A DNA stretch of 7,379 nucleotides from positions 1 to 7,379 of the forward strand of contig RHBP01000082.1 in assembly GCA_010030955.1 (NCBI GenBank), in the 5' to 3' direction. Below are positions 1 through 5,568 of the stretch, in pieces. This DNA comes from Synechococcaceae bacterium WBB_10_009. GTDB taxonomy: Bacteria; Cyanobacteriota; Cyanobacteriia; PCC-6307; Cyanobiaceae. A program made the translations under genes and the position numbers. Under the pieces are notes generated by a model, which saw only the letters and a list, made by a program, of their open reading frames with translations, searched no databases and had not been told where the DNA came from. How positions within the stretch are numbered: the stretch's first letter is position 1; every line of letters starts with the position of its first letter.

Positions 1-469
1 CGCGGCCGGTGAAGGCGCGCATCAGCCGCAGCACCGACATGCAGGCCTCGGTGCCGCTGTTCACGAAGCGCACCATCTCCACCGAGGGCACCGCCTCGAT
101 CACCAGTTCGGCCAGGGTGTTCTCGAGGGCGCAGGGGGCCCCGAAGCTGGTGCCCTTGTCGAGGGCGTCGTGCAGGGCGGCCAGCACATCGGGGTGGCCG
201 TGGCCGCAGATGGCTGGCCCCCAGCTGCCGATGTAATCGATGTAGCGGTTGCCGTCCACGTCCCAGGCGTAGGCGCCCTTGACCCGGTCAAACACGATCG
301 GCTGGCCGCCCACGGAGCGAAAGGCGCGCACCGGCGAGCTCACCCCACCGGGCATCAGCTTCTGGGCGGCACTGAACAGGTCCTGCGACCGGGAGGTGTT
401 GTGCACGGGTGCCGAAACAGGGGCCGAGGTCAAAACGGAATCCGCAGACGGAGCTTGAGCGTCGCCCAT
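1..469 (-). CDS. hemL: Glutamate-1-semialdehyde 2,1-aminomutase (partial, N-terminal 156 residues)
   Basis: HemL is a PLP enzyme that converts glutamate-1-semialdehyde to 5-aminolevulinate in the C5 route to chlorophyll, heme and bilins; it is cytosolic. Visible family motifs, read on the minus strand, are LMPGGVSSPVRAF (residues 38-50), the GQPIVFDRVKGAYAWDVDG segment (55-73), YIDYIGSWGP (77-86), GTSFGAPCALE (106-116) and MVRFVNSGTEACM (132-144). The SGTEA element contacts the PLP phosphate in this family. The catalytic lysine lies beyond the window edge, so only about a third of the usual ~430 residues is present. The ATG at 467-469 gives a roughly 24-residue Ala/Ser/Val-rich lead before the conserved NTSRSQDLF. 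An AAGG abuts the ATG with no spacer, so Shine-Dalgarno use is doubtful. A GTG at 404-406 just before the conserved block is a less likely start. The gene is divergent from the glcD-like gene. Identity is near certain; the exact start is less so. Confidence 0.96.
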   Translation of the reverse strand, partial: MGDAQAPSADSVLTSAPVSAPVHNTSRSQDLFSAAQKLMPGGVSSPVRAFRSVGGQPIVFDRVKGAYAWDVDGNRYIDYIGSWGPAICGHGHPDVLAALHDALDKGTSFGAPCALENTLAELVIEAVPSVEMVRFVNSGTEACMSVLRLMRAFTGR

Positions 470-521
470 CCTTACGCAATCAAGGCCCCAGCGGTCCAGT
501 GGCCGGGGGCTCGTTAAGGTC
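470..521. promoter_or_regulatory. Short divergent intergenic region, hemL / glcD
   Basis: Only 52 bp separate the proposed start codons of two divergent genes, so any promoters must overlap each other or lie inside the opposite coding region. I see no convincing -10 or -35 box on either strand. AAGG occurs on both strands close to the starts (516-519 plus, 470-473 minus), but spaced 2 and 0 nt from the start codons, which is too close for normal Shine-Dalgarno pairing. If the glcD start is really the GTG at 543, the region grows to 73 bp. Confidence 0.35.
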
Positions 522-2027
522 TTGGCACCGCCGGCATACCGCGTGACCCCTGACTGGCGCTTGGATTGGGGCGAAATCGAGCGCCGGCTGCGGCCGCTGC
601 TGCCGCCCCGTGCGGTGGTGGCCAAACGTCAGGAGTTGCTGGCCTACGACTGCGATGGCCTCACCCTGCACCGCCACCAGCCGCCGCTGGTGGTGCTGCC
701 GGAAACCACCGAGCAGGTGGCGGCGGTGGTGCGCTGCTGCGCCGAGCTGGGGGTGCCGTTCATCGCCCGGGGCAGCGGCACCGGCCTCTCCGGCGGCGCC
801 TTGGCGGAGCAGGAGGCGGTGGTGATCGCCACCAGCCGCATGCGCCAGGTGCTGGAGATCGACCTGCCCAATGAGCGCATCACGGTGCAGCCGGGGGTGA
901 TCAACAGCTGGGTGACCCGCGCCGTGGCGGGCGACGGCTTCTATTACGCCCCCGACCCCTCCAGCCAGGTGGCCTGCAGCATCGGCGGCAACGTGGCTGA
1001 AAACTCCGGTGGGGTGCACTGCCTGAAATACGGCGTCACCAGCAACCACGTGCTGGCCATGGAGGTGGTGTTGCCCGATGGCAGCGTCACCACCCTGGGC
1101 GGCGGCCTGCCGGAGATGGGCGGCCTCGACCTGCGCGGTGTGTTCATCGGCAGCGAGGGCACCCTGGGCATCGCCACGGCCATCACGCTGCGGCTGTTGC
1201 GCGCCCCCGAAACGGTGGCGGTGCTGCTGGCGGATTTTGCCTCGATGGAGGCGGCCGGGGAGGCGGTGCGGCTGATCACCAGCGCCGGCGTGCTGCCCGC
1301 GGGCATGGAAATGATGGATCGCCCCTGCATCCACGCCGTCAACGATTCCTTTGGCGTGGATGAGTACCCCCGCGAGGCGGCGGCGGTGCTGCTGATCGAG
1401 CTCGATGGCCATGCCCTCGAGGTGAAGGAATCGGTGGAGCTGGCCAGCCGGCTGTGCCTGGAGGCGGGCGCCGGCGCCGTGCGCGAGGCCTGGACGGAGG
1501 AGGCCCGGGCCCGGCTGTGGAAGGGGCGCAAGAGCGCCATCTCAGCCCTGGGGCGGCAGTTCCCCAGCTACTACCTGCAGGACGGCGTGGTGCCGCGCAC
1601 CGCCCTGCCCAAGGTGCTGGCGGCGATTGAGCGGCTTAGCCAGGAGCACGGGCTGGCGGTGGCCAATGTGTTCCACGCCGGCGATGGCAACCTGCACCCC
1701 TTGATCCTCTACCGGGCCGGTGAGCCGGGGGTGAACGGCCGGGTGCAGGCCCTGGGGGCGGCGATCCTCAAGCTCTGCATCGAGGCCGGCGGCAGCATCA
1801 GCGGCGAGCACGGCGTGGGCAGCGACAAACGCTGCTACATGGACTGGATGTTCAACGCCGACGACCAGGCCACGATGCTGCTGGTGCGGCGGGCCTTCGA
1901 CCCCGACGGCCTGGCCAACCCCGGCAAGATCTTCCCCACCCCGAAAACCTGTGGCGAGTCGCTGGCGCGGCTGGTGGAGCTGAAGCTGGAGGGGGTGGCC
2001 CTGCCCGAGGGGGCGAGCGTTTTTTAG
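522..2027 (+). CDS. glcD: Glycolate dehydrogenase / D-lactate dehydrogenase-type FAD-linked oxidase, GlcD subunit
   Basis: The 501-residue product belongs to the VAO/PCMH flavoprotein family and is of normal length for GlcD. An N-terminal FAD-binding domain (about 50-225) carries RGSGTGLSGGA (83-93), SSQVACSIGGNVAENSGG (147-164) and GSEGTLG (210-216). The C-terminal FAD-oxidase domain carries NVFHAGDGNLHP (382-393), SGEHGVG (427-433) and DGLANPGKIFP (462-472); its His and Glu residues are the expected substrate/metal site. In cyanobacteria this subunit oxidises photorespiratory glycolate to glyoxylate, usually with GlcE/GlcF partners; neither is in this window. A D-lactate preference cannot be excluded from sequence. 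The start is a TTG with AAGG only 2 nt upstream; GTG at 543 would remove seven residues and has no better ribosome site. The gene is divergent from hemL, and its stop overlaps the xthA stop by 4 bp. Confidence 0.92.
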   Translation: MAPPAYRVTPDWRLDWGEIERRLRPLLPPRAVVAKRQELLAYDCDGLTLHRHQPPLVVLPETTEQVAAVVRCCAELGVPFIARGSGTGLSGGALAEQEAVVIATSRMRQVLEIDLPNERITVQPGVINSWVTRAVAGDGFYYAPDPSSQVACSIGGNVAENSGGVHCLKYGVTSNHVLAMEVVLPDGSVTTLGGGLPEMGGLDLRGVFIGSEGTLGIATAITLRLLRAPETVAVLLADFASMEAAGEAVRLITSAGVLPAGMEMMDRPCIHAVNDSFGVDEYPREAAAVLLIELDGHALEVKESVELASRLCLEAGAGAVREAWTEEARARLWKGRKSAISALGRQFPSYYLQDGVVPRTALPKVLAAIERLSQEHGLAVANVFHAGDGNLHPLILYRAGEPGVNGRVQALGAAILKLCIEAGGSISGEHGVGSDKRCYMDWMFNADDQATMLLVRRAFDPDGLANPGKIFPTPKTCGESLARLVELKLEGVALPEGASVF

Positions 2028-2041
2028 AAGTCCTCGCCCTC
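2009..2041. terminator. Hairpin across the overlapping glcD/xthA stop codons (possible bidirectional 3'-end structure)
   Basis: GGGCGAG at 2011-2017 is perfectly complementary to CTCGCCC at 2033-2039. Two more pairs (one G-U, one G-C) extend the stem to 9 bp, 2009-2017 with 2033-2041. The 15-nt loop holds the T6 run and both stop codons. Because the T run is in the loop rather than after the stem, this is not a standard intrinsic terminator. It may block 3' decay or promote termination for both converging genes, or it may simply follow from GC-rich coding sequence. Confidence 0.3.
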
Positions 2042-2854
2042 GTCCCCGTCCCCGTCGGGCGGCCAGGCCAGGTTCACCACCACCGGGGCGTGGTCGCTGG
2101 GTTGGGGGTTGGCCCGGGTGTGCTTGTGGATCACGCAGCCGGTGGCGCAGCCGAGCAGCTGCTCGCACAAATAAATGTGGTCGATGCGCCAGCCCTGGTC
2201 CCGCTCCCAGGCGCCGCTGCGGTAGTCCCACCAGCTCCAGTGGCCACGCTCCGGCTCAAACACGCGGAACACATCGGTGAGCCGGTCCCCCAGCAGGGCC
2301 CGCAGCGCCTCGCGCTCGGGCGGGCTGGCCATGATCCCGCCGGTGTCGCGGGCGGGGTCGGGCAGGTCGCGGTCCTCCGGGCCGATGTTGAAGTCGCCCA
2401 GCATGCAGAGCGGATCCCCTTGGCGTTCCTGCTGCGCCAGGTAGCGCCGCAGGCAGGCCAGCCAGGCCAGTTTGTAGGGGTATTTCTCGCTGCTCAGCCC
2501 GCTGCCGTTGGGCACATAGAGGTTGAGCACCCGCACCCCGTCCACCAGGGCGCTGATCACGCGCTTCTGCTCGCCGAGGGCGGCGGCTTCCGCATCGCCC
2601 GGCAGCAGGGCCTCGAAGCCGATCTGCACGTCGTCGAGGGGCACCCGGCCCACCAGGGCCACGCCGTTGTAGGCCTTCTGGCCGCTGATGGCGCAGCGGT
2701 AGCCGATCTGCTCAAACGCCGCGTGGGGGAAGAGCTCGTCGGCCACCTTGGTTTCCTGCAGGCAGAGCAGCTCCGGTTGCTCCTGCTGCAGCCAGGTGAG
2801 CACCTGATCCAGGCGGGTGCGCACCGAGTTCACGTTCCAGCTGGCGATGCGCAT
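2024..2854 (-). CDS. xthA: Exodeoxyribonuclease III-type AP endonuclease
   Basis: The 276-residue product is a member of the exonuclease/endonuclease/phosphatase superfamily. It cleaves the DNA backbone at abasic sites and has 3'-phosphodiesterase/exonuclease activity in base excision repair. The catalytic set is complete: Asn7 in SWNVNSVRTRL (5-15), Glu34 in CLQETK (31-36), Tyr113 in NLYVPNG (111-117), Asp154 and Asn156 in LGDFNIGPEDRDL (152-164), Asp225 in WRIDHIYL (222-229), and Asp254/His255 in PSDHAPVVV (252-260). The length matches E. coli ExoIII (about 268). The ATG at 2852-2854 is chosen because the family begins MRIASWNVNS at the first beta strand; upstream starts would add an unrelated 28-residue lead. 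The C-terminus has an acidic tail (GDGDEGEDF) encoded by repeated CGTCCC-like units. The gene is divergent from the small secreted-protein gene and convergent with glcD. No Shine-Dalgarno is visible. Confidence 0.95.
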   Translation of the reverse strand: MRIASWNVNSVRTRLDQVLTWLQQEQPELLCLQETKVADELFPHAAFEQIGYRCAISGQKAYNGVALVGRVPLDDVQIGFEALLPGDAEAAALGEQKRVISALVDGVRVLNLYVPNGSGLSSEKYPYKLAWLACLRRYLAQQERQGDPLCMLGDFNIGPEDRDLPDPARDTGGIMASPPEREALRALLGDRLTDVFRVFEPERGHWSWWDYRSGAWERDQGWRIDHIYLCEQLLGCATGCVIHKHTRANPQPSDHAPVVVNLAWPPDGDGDEGEDF

Positions 2855-2958
2855 CGGCGGTGCGGTGGGGGGGTGGCGCTGACCACAGCTTCCCCCACCA
2901 TTGGCCGAGGGCCGTAGCATTTCGGCACTTGAACCCAACCCGCTGCCCGCGGCTGGCC
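2855..2958. promoter_or_regulatory. Divergent intergenic region, xthA / small secreted protein
   Basis: These 104 bp lie between two divergent start codons and should hold both promoters. The only AT-containing core is around 2913-2935. A TAGCAT at 2915-2920 could serve as a plus-strand -10 about 40 bp before the ATG at 2959, but there is no -35 match at the right spacing. No operator-like palindrome or Shine-Dalgarno is clear on either side. Confidence 0.3.
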
Positions 2959-3318
2959 ATGGTCTCCCGTTCTTTCCCGTTGCTGCTCGGCCTGCCGGCC
3001 GCCTGCCTCTGCGCCGCGACGGCCCTGCAGCCGGCGGCCCGCGCCCAGGTCAACACCAACAGCAACCTTTCCATCCAGGAGCAGCGCGTTTACGACGTGG
3101 GCCCCGGCGGCACCAACCCCGGCACCAAGGGTGGCTCGATCCTCGACGCCACCAATCCGATGGAACTGCTCAACAAGCTGAAGCGCGGCACCGCCCTCGA
3201 CGACGCCACCAACCCCACCGACGCCATCGACGCGGCGCTTAAGGAGCTGGAGAAGCAGTCTCCGACGGCGGCGAGCCGGCCGGGGTCGGCGTCGGCACCG
3301 CTGGTGAAGCAGCCTTAG
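2959..3318 (+). CDS. Small secreted or periplasmic protein of unknown function with repeated TNP motifs
   Basis: I do not recognise a named family. The 119-residue product has a clear Sec signal peptide: basic MVSR, a Leu/Ala-rich core (about 6-23) and a likely cleavage after ARA at 29. The mature protein is about 90 residues. It contains YDVGPGGTNPGT (45-56) and then two units with the same layout: LDATNPMELLNKLKR (62-76) and DDATNPTDAIDAALKEL (81-97). TNP therefore occurs three times (52-54, 65-67, 84-86), twice followed by an amphipathic helix. There are no cysteines after cleavage, so it is not a lipoprotein. The tail is Ser/Ala/Pro-rich. The ATG at 2959 directly precedes the signal peptide; longer in-frame upstream starts give an unlikely lead. 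It resembles short conserved hypotheticals of picocyanobacteria, which is a recollection and not a search. Its last 80 bp are antisense to the end of the TPR gene. Confidence 0.75.
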   Translation: MVSRSFPLLLGLPAACLCAATALQPAARAQVNTNSNLSIQEQRVYDVGPGGTNPGTKGGSILDATNPMELLNKLKRGTALDDATNPTDAIDAALKELEKQSPTAASRPGSASAPLVKQP

Positions 3319-4129
3319 GGCTGAGGGCCGCTTTGCGCAGGCTGGTGAGCCCCCAACTGGTGGCCACCTGATCCAGGCGGGCATCCCGCTTGTCGGGCTG
3401 GCGGCTGCGGGCCAGGGCCATGGCCTCCTGGGCGGCCTTGGTGTCGCCCTGTTCCTGGCGCAGCAGCGCCAGGGCCAGCAGGGGCCGCGGGTCGCGCGGG
3501 AAGTCGCCCGCCAGCTTGAGGTAGAGCGCGGCGGCTTCGGCCCTCTGGCCCTGCTGTTGCTGCAGATCCGCCAGCAGCATGCCGATCGGCAGCGCCTGGG
3601 GCTGCACCAACGGTTTGCTGGCTTTCTCCAGCAACGCCTTGAGCTGGGCCTGGGCCTGGCTGCCGCGGCCCTGTTCCAGCTGCAGCAGGGTGAGCAGCTG
3701 CAGCGCTTCGATCCGGTCGGGTTTGAGGTTGAGCACCTGGCGCAGCTCGCGCTCGGCGCCGCTGCGGTCGTTGCCGTTGCGGCGCAGCTCCGCCAGCAGC
3801 ACCCGCAGCTGCCAGTTTCCAGGCTGCTGATCCGCCAGTTGCTCCAGCAGGGCGGTGGCCTCCTGCTGTTGATCCAGCACCAGCAAGAGCTGCAGCAGCC
3901 GCCGTTGCTCGGCCTCGGTGGCGGAGCCATCGGCGAGCCGTTGGCGCAGCAGATCCGCCTGCCGCTCCACCGCCGCCTGGCCCGGGTTGCCGGCCCCCTG
4001 GCTGCCCTGCCGTTGCCCGAGCCACCAGCCCCCCGCCAGCGACAGGCCCACCAGCAGCGCCGCCCCCAGGCTGAGCAGCAGCCCCGGCCGGGCGATCGCG
4101 CTGGCGGCTGAGCTGGCGCGGGGGGGCAT
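3239..4129 (-). CDS. Membrane-anchored TPR-like repeat protein
   Basis: The 296-residue product has a short basic N-terminus, one transmembrane segment (about 17-38, Leu/Ala/Gly-rich ending GGWWLGQ), and then Gln/Leu/Ala-rich helical hairpins from about 50 to 260. Several fit the tetratricopeptide pattern, e.g. around 107-138, 140-168 and 194-240 (the last with ALYLKLAGDFPRDPRPLLAL, then LLRQEQGDTKAAQEAMALA). It ends in a Pro/Ala/Ser/Thr tail from about 271. The topology suggests an inner- or thylakoid-membrane protein with a soluble TPR domain for protein-protein contacts; the partner is unknown. The ATG at 4127-4129 lacks a Shine-Dalgarno. An in-frame TTG at 4151-4153 would add eight residues and has AAAAGG 8 nt upstream (4162-4167), so it is a serious alternative. 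The last 26 residues are encoded antisense to the end of the secreted-protein gene. Confidence 0.82.
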   Translation of the reverse strand: MPPRASSAASAIARPGLLLSLGAALLVGLSLAGGWWLGQRQGSQGAGNPGQAAVERQADLLRQRLADGSATEAEQRRLLQLLLVLDQQQEATALLEQLADQQPGNWQLRVLLAELRRNGNDRSGAERELRQVLNLKPDRIEALQLLTLLQLEQGRGSQAQAQLKALLEKASKPLVQPQALPIGMLLADLQQQQGQRAEAAALYLKLAGDFPRDPRPLLALALLRQEQGDTKAAQEAMALARSRQPDKRDARLDQVATSWGLTSLRKAALSPKAASPAVPTPTPAGSPPSETASPAP

Positions 4130-4231
4130 GGGCGAGCGCACGGTTGCCGCCAAGTTTGGGGCCTTTTGGCGCTGGTTACATTGTGGGCCGGGCCTTCGAC
4201 GTCAAGCCGGCCCCTGAGGGTTACAGCCACG
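4130..4231. promoter_or_regulatory. Divergent intergenic region upstream of the four-gene operon
   Basis: This is about 100 bp between the TPR gene and the first operon gene, and the only place where an operon promoter is expected. The most AT-rich stretch is 4151-4182. TACATT at 4177-4182 could be a plus-strand -10; TTGGGG at 4156-4161 would give a 15-bp spacer, shorter than ideal. If the TPR gene starts at its TTG, the region shrinks to 78 bp. Confidence 0.35.
4216..4220 (+). promoter_or_regulatory. Ribosome binding site GAGGG
   Basis: GAGGG lies 11 nt before the ATG at 4232, slightly farther than usual. It supports that ATG over the upstream in-frame TTG at 4166 and over the later in-frame ATG at 4268. 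Confidence 0.5.
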
Positions 4232-4906
4232 ATGCGTCAGCACCCCATTTCCCCGGTCACCGAACCGATGCAGTACCGGGCCATCGGTGTGGTGCGGGGG
4301 ACGTACCTGCCCGACGACCCCGAGCAGCTCACCCGCGGCAGCATTGCCGTGGAGGATGGCAGCCGCATTGAGGCGGTGGTGCTGGGCCGGGTGTTGACCC
4401 TGATGCGCCGCCACTTGGATCTGACCAAGCCCCACCTGTGGGTGGCCTACCCCCGCTACCGCGATGCCGGCAAGTTGCACCTGCAGCTGGTGGGGGTGTG
4501 GGAGCCGAGCACCCTCACCGAGGCCGGCGGTGCCGACCAGCTGCCCGAGGGCGACGACTACTTCTCGGTGCGCGGCGAGCTGATCTACACCCGCCCCGAA
4601 GACGGCGATCTGGTGGTGAAGATCCGCCAGCAGCCCCGGGCCGATGGCAGCCGGCCCACGCCATTCAAATTGCAGCTCAAGGGGGAGATGTCCCCTGAGC
4701 ATCTGCGCCATTTCGTGGCCCTCGACCTGCGCCGCCAGGGGCAGGATCTGCAGCTGGAGCGCCATGAGGTGATCGGCCCCGTGCCCCAGCGCGCCGGCAA
4801 GGGCCGCGGCCCCCGCGGTGGCGGTGCGCGCGGTGGCGGTGCGCGAAGTGGTGGCCCTCGGGCCGCAGCCCCCCGCGCCGGGGCCCCCAGCCGCGGCGGC
4901 AACTGA
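4232..4906 (+). CDS. Conserved cyanobacterial protein with Arg/Gly-rich C-terminal tail
   Basis: The 224-residue product has no family name I can give with confidence. A compact globular part (about 14-180) starts MQYRAIGVVRGTY (13-25) and contains RGSIAVEDG (35-43), VLGRVLTLMRRHLDL (50-64), HLWVAYPR (68-75) and LQLVGVWEPSTL (84-95). After a variable loop come DYFSVRGELIYT (109-120) and PTPFKLQLKG (142-151). The alternating beta-rich pattern and frequent basic residues suggest a small beta-barrel-like fold, which is an inference. From about 188 onward the protein is an Arg/Gly/Ala/Pro tail with two RGGGA units, likely disordered and possibly nucleic-acid binding. There is no signal peptide or transmembrane segment, so it is probably cytosolic. 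I recall similar 'YRAIG(V/L)VRGTY' proteins across cyanobacteria. It is the first gene of the operon, ending 2 bp before the next start. Confidence 0.8.
   Translation: MRQHPISPVTEPMQYRAIGVVRGTYLPDDPEQLTRGSIAVEDGSRIEAVVLGRVLTLMRRHLDLTKPHLWVAYPRYRDAGKLHLQLVGVWEPSTLTEAGGADQLPEGDDYFSVRGELIYTRPEDGDLVVKIRQQPRADGSRPTPFKLQLKGEMSPEHLRHFVALDLRRQGQDLQLERHEVIGPVPQRAGKGRGPRGGGARGGGARSGGPRAAAPRAGAPSRGGN
4814..4843 (+). repeat. 15-bp tandem repeat encoding RGGGA twice
   Basis: Two in-frame 15-bp units (4814-4828 and 4829-4843) encode RGGGA-RGGGA in the basic tail of the first operon gene. The repeat CGGTGGCGGTGCGCG is exact over 4816-4830 and 4831-4845. Such a unit can gain or lose copies by slippage without a frameshift. 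Confidence 0.8.
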
Positions 4907-4908
4907 GC

Positions 4909-5568
4909 ATGGACGGGCCGGGGCGCTTCCCCAGCTCCGACCAGGGGTCCACGGCGGCCCTGAATGCCGGGTTGGCGGTGGCCGGCGTCACGGCGGTGGC
5001 GGTGGGCGGCCCCCTGGTGGGCCTCTCCCCTGCCTGGATTGCCGTGGCGGTGGGCGGCGGCCTGGCCCTGTTGAGTGTGGATGCCGCCAGCTTTGCCGGC
5101 CTGGGCGGCCACCTGCTGGCGGAGGCCCTGCCCCTGGGCGTTGGCGAAGCTCGCCTGCGCCGCATCGCCATCCATGAGGCGGGCCATGTGCTGCTGGCCG
5201 CGGAGAACAACCTGCCGGTGAAGCAGGTGCTGGTGGGCAGCCGGGCCTGCCTGCGCCAGGGGCTGCGCGCCAACGGCAGCACCGAGCTGGAGCCGCCCCC
5301 CCACGCCAAGTTGCCCCTGGAGGATCTGCGCCGCTGGAGCCGGGTGTTGCAGGCCGGCATGGTGGCCGAAACCCTGGTCTACGGCGGCTCCCGCGGCGGC
5401 GCCGACGACCGCGCCCTGCTGGGGCGCCTTTGGGGCCTGTCGGGCCATGCGGTGGCCACCGCCCAGCAGGAGCAGCGCCGCGCCCGCCGGGAGGTGGAGC
5501 AGTGGCTGCGGCAGCACCGCGGCCGGCTGGAGGAGCGGGCTGCGGCGTTGTTGCAGGGGGCCCGGTGA
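4909..5568 (+). CDS. FtsH-like (M41-type) zinc metallopeptidase lacking an AAA ATPase domain, two-TM membrane protein
   Basis: The 219-residue product has two predicted transmembrane segments (about 19-39 and 42-62) and then a soluble domain with the zinc motif HEAGH (89-93: His89, Glu90, His93). Downstream, MVAETLVYGG (151-160) and GGADDRALL (163-171) resemble the M41 elements that in FtsH read like AEE-(V/I)-(V/F)-FG and TGA-S-ND. Asp166/Asp167 lie 73-74 residues after the second His, as I recall for the third zinc ligand of bacterial FtsH proteases, so the metal site looks complete. No Walker A, Walker B or second region of homology is present, and the whole gene is far shorter than FtsH (about 600-650). 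It would be an ATP-independent membrane protease, or a non-processive relative needing a partner. A Gln/Arg/Glu-rich helix (185-217) ends the protein. The ATG lies 2 bp after the preceding stop without a clear Shine-Dalgarno. The next gene overlaps it by 4 bp. Confidence 0.82.
   Translation: MDGPGRFPSSDQGSTAALNAGLAVAGVTAVAVGGPLVGLSPAWIAVAVGGGLALLSVDAASFAGLGGHLLAEALPLGVGEARLRRIAIHEAGHVLLAAENNLPVKQVLVGSRACLRQGLRANGSTELEPPPHAKLPLEDLRRWSRVLQAGMVAETLVYGGSRGGADDRALLGRLWGLSGHAVATAQQEQRRARREVEQWLRQHRGRLEERAAALLQGAR
5555..5560 (+). promoter_or_regulatory. Ribosome binding site AGGGGG for larC
   Basis: AGGGGG ends 4 nt before the GTG at 5565, inside the end of the peptidase gene. Together with the GTGA stop-start overlap it fixes the larC start at this GTG. 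Confidence 0.55.

Noticed and set aside
480..1412. Minus-strand open frame inside glcD
   Set aside because: The product is His/Gln/Gly/Ala-rich without motifs; it is a shadow of the well-supported glcD frame.
2090..2917. Plus-strand open frame opposite xthA
   Set aside because: No recognisable domain, and it covers a gene with a complete ExoIII catalytic set.
3310..3323. CAGCC-TTAG-GGCTG hairpin at the secreted-protein stop codon
   Set aside because: A 5-bp stem with no following T run, inside GC-rich sequence; too weak to call a terminator.
4092..4099. GCGATCGC (HIP1 octamer of cyanobacteria)
   Set aside because: A single copy within the TPR coding sequence. One occurrence is not surprising at this base composition and does not show HIP1 enrichment.
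2830..4230. Long minus-strand open frame in another frame across the TPR gene and the secreted-protein gene
   Set aside because: Arg/Cys/Ser-rich shadow without domain signal; it would overlap both better-supported genes.
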